From NCBI GenBank assembly GCA_944337235.1, contig CALVLK010000002.1, positions 123,131 to 187,130 of the forward strand: 64,000 bases of DNA, written 5' to 3'. The notes under the pieces were generated by a model that had not been told where the DNA came from, did not search any database, and saw nothing but the letters and a program-made list of their open reading frames with translations. The position numbers and the translations under genes are program-made. Positions 16,809 to 23,767 of this stretch are shown one piece after another. How positions within the stretch are numbered: the first letter of the stretch is position 1; every line of letters begins with the position of its first letter. Source of the DNA: an uncultured Clostridia bacterium. GTDB lineage: Bacteria > Bacillota > Clostridia > Christensenellales > Borkfalkiaceae.

Positions 16809-18878
16809 TCAGCGGATGCGCATCTTCTTATGTTTGACGAAGAACCAGATGAGCACGCCCGCGCCCGCAAGACAGGCGACGCCGAAGATGATAGTCGCGA
16901 CGAGATAGGAGCCGAAGGCGTTATCGGCGGCGAGGATATAGCGCGTCTGAACGGCGGAGCGCAGCGCAAAGACGAGGTATTCCCCCTCCTGCTGCGCTTC
17001 GACCTCGACGAGCGAGCCGTCCGAGAGCACGCAGAAGAGCCGAATCTCCTTCTCGCGCAGATCTTCGCTCAGCGCAAGGCGGAAGGTGATGACGCGATCG
17101 GGCTCGGTAACGAACATGTCGTCGTCGCTCAGGCTCACCTCGATCGCCGCAAGCGCGTCGAGGCTGCTGTCCAGCCCGCTGTTTGCCCCGACGCTGTCCG
17201 TGACGTCGCGCACGGTAAAACTCCAGGTGGGAGGAACACCCCCCTCGGCGGTGACCATATAGCTGCTGCCGCCCTCGATTGTGCCCTCGAGCGCGGGGGC
17301 GTTGACGATCAGCTGTGCCTGCCGCTCCCCCTCAACCGCCTCGAAGTTCTGTATGTCGCTGACGGAGAAGGTGATCGTGACCTGATACACGCCCGGCTGC
17401 AGCTGTGCCGCCGAAAGCGGGGTGTCGCCGAGCGATACCTCCGCCCCGACCCCTGCAGGCAGGGAGGGCGCAAAATCTGCCCCCGTGAGCGCGGCCGCCG
17501 CCTCGCCGCCGACGACGGTGACGGACTGCACCTCGATGGCCTCCGCAGACAGGATATATCTGGAGACATTGACCGTAAATGTCTGCGAAAAGTTGCGCGC
17601 CCCCATCACATGGGCCGTGATCACGGCAGTATCGTCCACACGAACGGACAAATTGCCCGTGAGATAGTAGTAATCTGTGATATATGCCTCGCCCTGCGCC
17701 GCCGTCTCCTCAGCCGTGGGCAAAATGGTCCGCGTGAGCCCGTCGCTGTATGTGCCGATCACGGTGAGCCCTTCGAACAGCGTTTCGAGCGGGGTGTCGT
17801 AATAGATGACCGCATCGCCCTGCTCATACAATATCGTGATCGACTCGAGCGTCGGAACGGATACCGTAACGGCAAGCGTTGCGCTCGCCTGCTCTTCACC
17901 CTCGCCCGTCGCGGTGACGGTGAGCTCGCTGCTGCCCCCCGAGAGAGTGCCCGAGAGCGTGAAGGTCAGCTGCCCGCCATAGGCGGCGCCGTTTTCGTTC
18001 AGCGCGGAAATCTGAATGCGATCGCGCAGCGCATCGAGCGCGGTGGTGGGGAAGACGGGCTCCTCGCCCGTCAGGGCGGGAGTGATGGAGGCAAGCGGGC
18101 TGAGCACGATCGCATAGCTCCCTTCGAAATAGGAAATCGTGTAGGCGGGGTCGTCCGCAAAGAGCTGCACGCCCGCGTTCCCCGTTGCGACCTCTGCCCT
18201 GCCGCCCTCCGCCGTCACGCCGACCGCGCCCGTCGTCAGATCGGAGACGTCCATGCGCACGCCCCGGACGAGATAGACATTGCTCGCCGTCCCGTTCGCG
18301 GTCGTATTGTCGCGCACGGTCGCCGTGCCGCTCAAAATCAGCGTGCCCGCGGCATAGATGCCGCCGCCGTTGCCCCGCGCCATATTGCCCGTGACGCTTC
18401 CGCCATTCATCTGAAAGGCACCGCCCGCCTCGATATAGACGCCGCCGCCGTCCTCCGCAACATTGCCGGAGATGCTGCCCCCCGCAAGCACGAATGTGGC
18501 GCCTGGCTGCACGCGGATACCGCCGCCCGAGATCGCACCGCCCGTACCGCTGTCTGTGACCGTGAGCGTGCCCGTACCCGTCACCCAAAGCGTACGCCCC
18601 GCGCCTGCCGCGACCGAAAGCGTATGCCCGTTGAGATCGAGCGTCTTGTTGACCGTCACCTCAATGGTGGAGGCGCTCTCCGCATCGGTCAGAAGCGTGA
18701 GCGTACTGCCCTCCACCCATGCGTCCAATGCATCGGAGAGCGTTGCATAATTCTCCGTGCCGACGCGGGCGACGAAGCCATCGGCACGGGCACGCAGGGC
18801 GGCCGCGCCGCCAAAGCCCAAAGCGGCAACAAAGAACAGCATTATGGCAAGAAGGAAGCATCTTCTGATGAGTTTCAT
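16809..18878 (-). CDS. Surface protein with beta-helix domain and C-terminal membrane anchor
   Basis: 689 residues. A signal peptide (residues 1 to about 32, cleaved near ARAD) is followed by a right-handed beta-helix region (about 40-215) made of short glycine-rich turns such as GGGIRVQPGATF, GGGVYIEAGGAF and GGGIYAAGTL, of the pectin-lyase-like type found in polymorphic outer surface proteins. The middle part has Ig-like/MBG-like beta-sandwich repeats. The C terminus has one TM helix (about 660-682) followed by KHKKMRIR. It is probably a membrane-anchored adhesin or wall-binding protein; the ligand is unknown. A GAGGTG ribosome site precedes the ATG. It is divergent from the germination operon. 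Confidence 0.8.
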   Translation of the reverse strand: MKLIRRCFLLAIMLFFVAALGFGGAAALRARADGFVARVGTENYATLSDALDAWVEGSTLTLLTDAESASTIEVTVNKTLDLNGHTLSVAAGAGRTLWVTGTGTLTVTDSGTGGAISGGGIRVQPGATFVLAGGSISGNVAEDGGGVYIEAGGAFQMNGGSVTGNMARGNGGGIYAAGTLILSGTATVRDNTTANGTASNVYLVRGVRMDVSDLTTGAVGVTAEGGRAEVATGNAGVQLFADDPAYTISYFEGSYAIVLSPLASITPALTGEEPVFPTTALDALRDRIQISALNENGAAYGGQLTFTLSGTLSGGSSELTVTATGEGEEQASATLAVTVSVPTLESITILYEQGDAVIYYDTPLETLFEGLTVIGTYSDGLTRTILPTAEETAAQGEAYITDYYYLTGNLSVRVDDTAVITAHVMGARNFSQTFTVNVSRYILSAEAIEVQSVTVVGGEAAAALTGADFAPSLPAGVGAEVSLGDTPLSAAQLQPGVYQVTITFSVSDIQNFEAVEGERQAQLIVNAPALEGTIEGGSSYMVTAEGGVPPTWSFTVRDVTDSVGANSGLDSSLDALAAIEVSLSDDDMFVTEPDRVITFRLALSEDLREKEIRLFCVLSDGSLVEVEAQQEGEYLVFALRSAVQTRYILAADNAFGSYLVATIIFGVACLAGAGVLIWFFVKHKKMRIR

Positions 18879-18929
18879 GCGTACACCTCGATGAGACGGA
18901 TGAAGAACCCCGCAGAGGCGGGCGATCTC

Positions 18930-18952
18930 TGTGATATGTTCATTATATCACA
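18930..18952. promoter_or_regulatory. Palindrome between the surface-protein gene and the ger operon
   Basis: TGTGATAT (18930-18937) and ATATCACA (18945-18952) are a perfect 8-bp inverted repeat with a 7-base spacer. It sits 51 bases upstream of the minus-strand ATG and about 50-70 bases upstream of the ger start. It is a candidate operator; no protein is known to me for this exact site. Confidence 0.45.
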
Positions 18953-19020
18953 TAAAAGGTGATTAGGCAAGCGAATGCGCTCACCCGCATAAAAATGCGG
19001 TGCGTCCCCATACTTTTTTT

Positions 19021-20451
19021 ATGAATATCACGGGAAAACGCGATCAGGACGCGGGCGCGATCAAAGAGATCCTGCCCGCCGAAGACATTCTTACCTTTGA
19101 CTTCCGTGCGGCGGGCGGCATGGATTTTACCATTGTATTTACCGACCCGATCACGGACAAAGAGCTGCTCGGCGTACTCGTCGTGCGGCCGCTGCTCCAT
19201 TACGAGGGCGCCGCCACCGTCGAGGCGGTCAAGGAGCGACTGACCTCGCCCGAGGTGCGCACGGAACGCGACCTTGACAAACTTGCCGAGGAGGTGCTCG
19301 CCGGCAACCCCGTTCTGCTCTTTGACGGCGCAGACGAGGGCATTATCGTCGGGACGAAGAAGATATTCTTCCGCGCCATTGCCGAGCCCTCGACGGACGT
19401 CGCCGTCAAGGGCCCGCGCGAGGGATTCATCGAAGATGTCAAGATCAACACCTCGTTGGTGCGCAGGCGGCTGAAGAGCCCGGAGCTCAAGATCGAATTT
19501 CTCAAAGTGGGAAGGCGCTCGGCGACCTTTGTGGCGATGTGCTACCTGGAGGGCACGACGCCGAGCGCCACCGTGGAGGAGGTGCGATCGCGCCTGGAGC
19601 GCATCGACATCGACGTCATCCCCGACTCCTCCTATCTGACGCATTTCCTGGTGCACAAGCCGTACTCCCTCATCAAGCAGATTGGCACGACGGAGAAGCC
19701 GGATATCTTCTGCGCCAAGATCGCAGAGGGCAAGCTGGGGCTGATCGTAGACGGTTCGCCCATCGCGCTCACGCTGCCCTACCTCGCCGTGGAGGATCTG
19801 CAATCGAGCGAGGACTACTTCGTGCCGCAGGCGCGCGCCTCGCTCACGCGCATTCTGCGCCTGCTTGCCATGGTCACCGCGATCTATCTGCCCGCCTTCT
19901 ACATTGCGGCGCAGCTGTTCAAGCTGCAGCTCTTCCCTATCAAGCTGCTTCTGACCATCTCGGGCAGCATTCAGAACATCCCGCTCTCCCCCTCCCTCGA
20001 GATGCTGCTCGTATTGTTCGTTCTGGAGATTTTAAACGAGGCGAGCATCCGCATGCCGAAATATGTGGGCATGGCGCTCTCGGTGGTGGGCGCGCTCGTT
20101 CTGGGGGAGACGGCGGTGAATGCGGGGTTCGTATCTACCCCCGCCATCATCATTATCGCGTTCAGCGGCATCGGGCTGTATGCCGTGCCCAACCTCATCG
20201 AGGTCACCTCCGTGCTGCGCCTGATCATGCTGCTCGTTGCAGGCAGCGTGGGGACCTATGGCATCATCCTCGTCACGGCGGTGCTGCTCTATCTGCTCGT
20301 CACGACGGAAAATTACGGCGTTCCCGTGCTGGCGCCCTTTTCGCCACTGCGGCGCAGAGACCTCAAGGACAGCCTGATCAAATTTAATCTGACCGCGCTC
20401 GACCGCCGCCCCAAAACGCTGAAAAGCCCCAACAAGAGGAGGCTCTCATGA
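19021..20451 (+). CDS. GerA-family spore germinant receptor subunit A
   Basis: 476 residues from the ATG at 19021; a GTG at 19000 in the same frame would add seven. Neither has a ribosome site. The N-terminal soluble region begins with the usual IKEIL...D.L...F.A...F.I.F.DPI.D.ELL...V.RPL pattern. The conserved segments IPDSSYLTHFLVHKPYSLIKQIGTTEKPD and SIRMPKYVGMALSVVGALVLGETAV mark the GerA family, and the C-terminal part has about five to six TM helices. GerA subunits form the ligand-gated germinant channel with GerB and GerC in the spore inner membrane. Its last codon overlaps the GerB start by 4 bases. Confidence 0.9.
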   Translation: MNITGKRDQDAGAIKEILPAEDILTFDFRAAGGMDFTIVFTDPITDKELLGVLVVRPLLHYEGAATVEAVKERLTSPEVRTERDLDKLAEEVLAGNPVLLFDGADEGIIVGTKKIFFRAIAEPSTDVAVKGPREGFIEDVKINTSLVRRRLKSPELKIEFLKVGRRSATFVAMCYLEGTTPSATVEEVRSRLERIDIDVIPDSSYLTHFLVHKPYSLIKQIGTTEKPDIFCAKIAEGKLGLIVDGSPIALTLPYLAVEDLQSSEDYFVPQARASLTRILRLLAMVTAIYLPAFYIAAQLFKLQLFPIKLLLTISGSIQNIPLSPSLEMLLVLFVLEILNEASIRMPKYVGMALSVVGALVLGETAVNAGFVSTPAIIIIAFSGIGLYAVPNLIEVTSVLRLIMLLVAGSVGTYGIILVTAVLLYLLVTTENYGVPVLAPFSPLRRRDLKDSLIKFNLTALDRRPKTLKSPNKRRLS

Positions 20452-21518
20452 AGACCGTCTCCGCAAGGCAGCTCTGTTTCTTCCTCGCGTTCATTGCGCC
20501 CGTGGGAAAACTCATCCTCATGCCCTCGCAGATCGTATTCGACGCCAAACAGGATCTGCTCTTTTCCGCCGCGCTCAGCTATCTGTTGCAAAGCGTCATC
20601 GTGTTTCTTGTTCTGCTGGCGGCGAAAAAGGACAAGACACTGTTTGCTCTCCTGCGTGAACGGCTCGGCACGGTGGGGGCGCGCGTCGCGCTTTCACTGC
20701 TTGCGCTCTTTTTGTTCCTTGCGGCGCTCTTGCCCATGCTGGAACAGAAATTGCTCGTGCAGAGCGTGTTCTACGATACCCTGCCCTCCATCCTCGCCTT
20801 TGCGCCCTTCTTCCTCTTCTCTGCCTATCTCTGCTTTCATCCGATCGCACACCTGGGCAGGATGTGGGATATCCTCATGCCCTTCTCCGCCGTCGGCTTT
20901 GCGGGGCTGATCGCCCTCTCGGCGGGCGCCGCAGACTTCGGCGCGCTGCTCCCTGTGGGGGCGTCGGGCATGGGTGCGATCGCCCGCGGAACGCTGCATT
21001 CGCTGAGCTGGTTCTTCGACAGCGCATTGCTCCTGCCGCTCTTGGGAAGAATCGAGCAGACGAAGCGCCTCCCCCTCAAGGGGACGCTGTGCTATCTCGC
21101 GGGCGGCGGAGCGGTGCTCCTCGTCCTTGCGGTATTCTACGGCGTCTTTTCCGACATCGCCCTGCGACAGCTGTTCGCCTTCAGCCGCATCTCGAAATAT
21201 TTTCCGGGCGTCGCCGTGCTCGGGAGGATCGACTACTTCTTTATCTTTGCGCTCACGCTCGTCATGGCGTTCTACTGCGCCATGCCGCTGCATGCGGGCG
21301 TCGAATGCCTGAAACAGGCGTTCGGCGATACGCCCGTCCGCGCAGGAGGCTATACGCTCGCCGTCAACGGCGTGATGTTCACCCTCTCCGTTCTGCTCAA
21401 TTATCACTTTTTGCGCACGCAGACGTTCATGACGCACACCGCCGCGTGGATCTTTCCGCTCTTCCCCGCCCTGCTCGTCTTTGTGCTGCTGATCGGGAGG
21501 AAACATGAAAAAGCATGA
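20448..21518 (+). CDS. GerB-family germination permease
   Basis: 356 residues with about ten hydrophobic helices throughout, of the APC-superfamily spore germination permease (GerAB/GerKB) type. It starts ISARQLCFFLAFIAPVGKLI-like after MKTV, matching the usual N-terminal pattern of that family. A GAGGAGG ribosome site lies within the end of the GerA gene. GerB subunits bind the germinant (amino acid or sugar) in the inner spore membrane. The 3' end overlaps the next gene by 14 bases. The ligand cannot be read from sequence. Confidence 0.88.
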   Translation: MKTVSARQLCFFLAFIAPVGKLILMPSQIVFDAKQDLLFSAALSYLLQSVIVFLVLLAAKKDKTLFALLRERLGTVGARVALSLLALFLFLAALLPMLEQKLLVQSVFYDTLPSILAFAPFFLFSAYLCFHPIAHLGRMWDILMPFSAVGFAGLIALSAGAADFGALLPVGASGMGAIARGTLHSLSWFFDSALLLPLLGRIEQTKRLPLKGTLCYLAGGGAVLLVLAVFYGVFSDIALRQLFAFSRISKYFPGVAVLGRIDYFFIFALTLVMAFYCAMPLHAGVECLKQAFGDTPVRAGGYTLAVNGVMFTLSVLLNYHFLRTQTFMTHTAAWIFPLFPALLVFVLLIGRKHEKA

Positions 21519-22692
21519 CCGGCTGCACAGGCTCTCTGTAAAACTTTGGCTCTTTCTGGCAGCATTCCTGGTGTTTGCATTCTTCTCCAACGACTTCGGC
21601 CTGGTCGACATTCAAAAGACCGCCGTCATCCTCGCCGCGGGCATCGACAAGGGGGAGGACGGCTATACGCTCACCGCCCATATCGCCGTACCCAAGGGGA
21701 GCGACAGAAGCAAGGGCGGAACCTCAAGCGTGAACATCAAGGGACGGGGCGACACGATCTCCGCCTGCATTTCGGATATCTATGCCGACACGGGCTGGGT
21801 GCCCAAGCTCGTCTTCTGCGATCTGCTGCTTTTGGGCGAGGAGGCGGTGCAGGAGAACAGCTTTCTCGTGCTCGACTACTTTCTGCGCAACGAGCAGATG
21901 CCGGACAGCTGCCAGATCGCCGTATGCGAGGGCAGCGCCGAAGAGATGCTCTCCTCTGCCAGCGCCATCGACGACACCTCCGCCCTCGCCATAGAAAAAC
22001 TGCTCTCAGACGCGGCGGAGAAGACGGGACAGCTCACCCGCACGACGCTGCGCGAGTTTTCGATCGGCTACTACGGCGTATCTGAAAGCGGAAAAATGCC
22101 CTACCTGGGCAGCAAGACGCAGAGCGGGGCAGAGTCGGCGCAGGGCGGCGCGCAGGCGCAGGACGCCTCCGGCGGTGCGCAAAGCGGTGATGAGAAGATC
22201 TACGAGGTGCGCGGCTCCGCCCTCTTTTCGCAGGGCCGAATGGTCGCCCTGCTCAGCCCGGACGAGACGTTTGCATACAGTCTGCTGCAGGGCGAGGTGC
22301 GCTCCGGGACCTTCCTTGCACATGAGAATGGCGAAGCGGTCACGCTGTATGTCTACAAAAACAAGGGGAGCGTTTCGCTCTCGCTCGGCGACGTACCGGA
22401 GGCAGCGCTTGAGGTGGTGCTGCGCGTGCGCGTTGCCGACCGCGACGGCGCAACGGATGTGAGCGATCTGACCTCGTCCATCCCCTCGGACGCACTGCTG
22501 CAGGACGCGACCGCGGTGATCACACAGGCGATCTCCTCGCTCTGGGCGCGCATCGGCGAAAGCGAATGCGATCTCTTTCAGCTGCGGCAACAGCTGTTCC
22601 GCCACCACCGCGGCGAATATGAACTGTGGCGCGAACGGCTGCTCTCCGTTGCACGGCCGAACATCTCTGTGACGATACGGCCCGTCGAATAA
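21505..22692 (+). CDS. GerC-family (Ger(x)C) germination protein lacking a lipobox
   Basis: 395 residues. After one N-terminal hydrophobic segment (about 12-28) comes a region matching Ger(x)C: ILAAGIDKGEDGYTLTAHIAVPK, VPKLVFCDLLLLGEE, FLRNEQMPDSCQIAVCEG, and a C-terminal domain ending in VTIRPVE. The usual signal of GerC proteins is a lipobox Cys followed by W-D-R-E. Here the corresponding stretch reads FAFFSNDFGLVDIQKTAV and has no cysteine, so the protein is more likely anchored by an uncleaved TM helix. A linker at about 205-230 is low complexity (Ala/Gly/Gln). GGGAGG precedes the ATG. Confidence 0.85.
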   Translation: MKKHDRLHRLSVKLWLFLAAFLVFAFFSNDFGLVDIQKTAVILAAGIDKGEDGYTLTAHIAVPKGSDRSKGGTSSVNIKGRGDTISACISDIYADTGWVPKLVFCDLLLLGEEAVQENSFLVLDYFLRNEQMPDSCQIAVCEGSAEEMLSSASAIDDTSALAIEKLLSDAAEKTGQLTRTTLREFSIGYYGVSESGKMPYLGSKTQSGAESAQGGAQAQDASGGAQSGDEKIYEVRGSALFSQGRMVALLSPDETFAYSLLQGEVRSGTFLAHENGEAVTLYVYKNKGSVSLSLGDVPEAALEVVLRVRVADRDGATDVSDLTSSIPSDALLQDATAVITQAISSLWARIGESECDLFQLRQQLFRHHRGEYELWRERLLSVARPNISVTIRPVE

Positions 22693-22720
22693 AAAAATAA
22701 AACTTTTTTTCCAAAACCGC

Positions 22721-22748
22721 TTGACAAATGATAAAATCATGTTATAAT
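22721..22748 (+). promoter_or_regulatory. Consensus sigma-A promoter of the large RNA locus
   Basis: TTGACA (22721-22726), 16-base spacer, TATAAT (22743-22748). Predicted transcription start is about 22755. It begins 28 bases after the GerC stop codon and drives the region without ordinary genes. Confidence 0.85.
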
Positions 22749-22810
22749 GTAGTTGCAAAGGGGAAATAAATAACAAAACTTGTTAGAACTTTTCAAAGGG
22801 GACTACTCCA

Positions 22811-22831
22811 ATGAACAACTACCGGAAGTAA
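22811..22831 (+). CDS. Possible 6-residue ORF inside the RNA locus
   Basis: ATG at 22811 reads MNNYRK and stops at 22831. AAAGGGG (22795-22801) lies 9 bases before it. It is too short to judge coding; it may be a leader peptide or chance. Confidence 0.2.
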   Translation: MNNYRK

Positions 22832-22883
22832 CAAGACCCTGACGGCGGACAGAAAAGTTCGCCCGCACCCGGAAGACAGCAGT

Positions 22884-22964
22884 ATGAACGTCTTTCCAAA
22901 CCAAAATCCATATCGGGAGGTCGACGATATGAAGAAGATTTTCCAGAGCTTGAACATCAGGTAA
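22884..22964 (+). CDS. Possible 26-residue ORF inside the RNA locus
   Basis: ATG 22884 opens a 26-codon frame (starts MNVFPNQNPYREVDD, ends QSLNIR) that stops at 22962-22964. A ribosome site is weak (CAGCAG). Its stop codon touches the strong ribosome site of the next tiny ORF, an arrangement seen in real operons. No homologue recognised. Confidence 0.3.
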   Translation: MNVFPNQNPYREVDDMKKIFQSLNIR

Positions 22965-22979
22965 AAGGAGGACAGACCA

Positions 22980-23012
22980 ATGTACACTGAGACGATAGGG
23001 GCGGATCTGTAG
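22980..23012 (+). CDS. Possible 10-residue ORF with perfect ribosome site
   Basis: ATG 22980 reads MYTETIGADL and stops at 23010-23012. AAAGGAGG at 22964-22971 is a perfect Shine-Dalgarno sequence 8 bases before the ATG, the best one in this locus. It could mark a genuine micro-peptide or be a purine-rich part of the RNA. Confidence 0.3.
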   Translation: MYTETIGADL

Positions 23013-23413
23013 AACCGATCTGAAAGAGCAAACGGAAGAAACTTTCTCCGTTACGGGCGATACCCACAGATACAGAGATCGGTGAAACTGCTAAAGCGCA
23101 AGCGCCTGCCGCCGTTGCCGAAGTAGCGGCTGACAGATGAGAAATTCCGGTAGCTCATCGACAGCGGACAGAAGCGGTGCAGCAGATAAAAGAACCATTC
23201 GCCCAACAACTGAATGTACAAAACCTTCCCCTTCGGCAATGCCGAAGGGGAAAACTTTCCTGAAAGGGCGTGTGCTGCAGGGCATGAGGCAAAGAGAACC
23301 GACAAACGCCTTTCGCGGCACAGATCACCTTCCCTCCCGGCACACCGGGCAGGCGGAAAAACAGCACGCCAAAGGCGTGTAAGGCAGGCAAGAACATCTT
23401 CTTACGGTGCCCG

Positions 23414-23434
23414 AAGATCGATAAGATCTTTTTT
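23414..23434 (+). terminator. Internal terminator-like hairpin near the RNA 3' end
   Basis: AAGATC (23414-23419) pairs with GATCTT (23425-23430), followed by TTTT. The same AAGAT bases can instead pair upstream with ATCTTC (23396-23401), so two alternative stems compete. Confidence 0.45.
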
Positions 23435-23470
23435 ATTCCCCTTTCCTGACAAGCGGGTACAAAACGAACG

Positions 23471-23507
23471 ACAGCCGTTCAGAGAGTCCTCTCTGAACGG
23501 CTGTTTT
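23471..23507 (+). terminator. Strong terminator of the large RNA locus
   Basis: ACAGCCGTTCAGAGAG and its reverse complement (23471-23486 and 23489-23504) form a near-continuous stem followed by TTTT on the plus strand. On the minus strand the tail is not T-rich, so it mainly serves the plus-strand transcript, though it may also stop the zinc-ribbon transcript. Confidence 0.75.
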
Positions 23508-23530
23508 GAAAGATTTCTGACAGGCGGCGT

Positions 23531-23728
23531 TCAATGGCAGCCGCTGCACGTTTTGCAGTTGCCGCTGCACTGTTTGGGCGGTTTGCCCGTTGCAGAGTAC
23601 ATGCAGCCGCTCCAGCTGCGGACGGCGGGCGTGCGGCAGTCGGGGCAGAGTACAGTTTCGTCATGACGACGGACAAGTTCATCGAATTTCTTCCCGCAGG
23701 CGGGACAGACGTAATCTAAAATCGGCAT
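23531..23728 (-). CDS. FmdB-family zinc-ribbon protein
   Basis: 65 residues. MPILDYVCPACGKKFDELV followed by a second CPDC pair makes the FmdB/CxxC_CxxC_SSSS zinc ribbon, and the C terminus adds CSGNCKTCSGC. The family occurs as small putative regulatory proteins; molecular role unclear. The ATG at 23728 is only 6 bases downstream of a TATAAT box with a TTGACA at the right distance, so transcription should begin at or next to the A of the ATG: the mRNA looks leaderless. No other start codon fits the conserved N terminus. Confidence 0.88.
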   Translation of the reverse strand: MPILDYVCPACGKKFDELVRRHDETVLCPDCRTPAVRSWSGCMYSATGKPPKQCSGNCKTCSGCH

Positions 23729-23734
23729 AGCTGT

Positions 23735-23763
23735 ATTATATTCATTTTCTGCCCCCTTGTCAA
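23735..23763 (-). promoter_or_regulatory. Consensus promoter of the FmdB-type gene, giving a leaderless mRNA
   Basis: On the minus strand TTGACA (23758-23763), 17-base spacer, TATAAT (23735-23740). The ATG begins 7 bases after the -10 box. Confidence 0.8.
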
Positions 23764-23767
23764 GCGA

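Larger units (their letters stand above)
22755..23507 (+). ncRNA. Putative large structured RNA (about 750 nt), unassigned
   Basis: This stretch holds no ORF of normal size but is framed by a consensus promoter and a terminator. AAAGGGGAAATAAA (22757-22770) pairs with TTTATTCCCCTTT (23432-23444) with one bulged A, closing the molecule. Inside are many stem-loops: 22844-22850/22857-22863, 23015-23021/23076-23082, 23031-23036/23047-23052, 23136-23141/23154-23159, a perfect 12-bp hairpin 23226-23237/23241-23252, 23336-23340/23345-23349, 23365-23370/23374-23379 and 23396-23401/23413-23418. Possible pseudoknots are CTTGTTA/GAACTTTTC (22779-22794) with 22829-22835 and 22852-22860, and 23178-23184 with 23273-23279 across the 23262-23271/23306-23314 stem. 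Size and closing helix recall OLE, ROOL and GOLLD RNAs, but I recognise no family motif. It is not recognisably RNase P RNA, tmRNA or SRP RNA. It could alternatively encode tiny peptides. Confidence 0.6.

Noticed and set aside
18930-18952. CRP/FNR-type binding site
   Set aside because: TGTGA and TCACA are 13 bases apart instead of 6, so it does not fit the CRP pattern.
23226-23252. Stand-alone terminator in the middle of the RNA locus
   Set aside because: The 12-bp hairpin is perfect, but it is followed by AAAACTTTCC without a T run, and the downstream helices pair with sequence upstream of it.
22755-23507. RNase P RNA, tmRNA, SRP RNA or 6S RNA
   Set aside because: None of the conserved core motifs of these RNAs were found and the length (about 750 nt) is too great.
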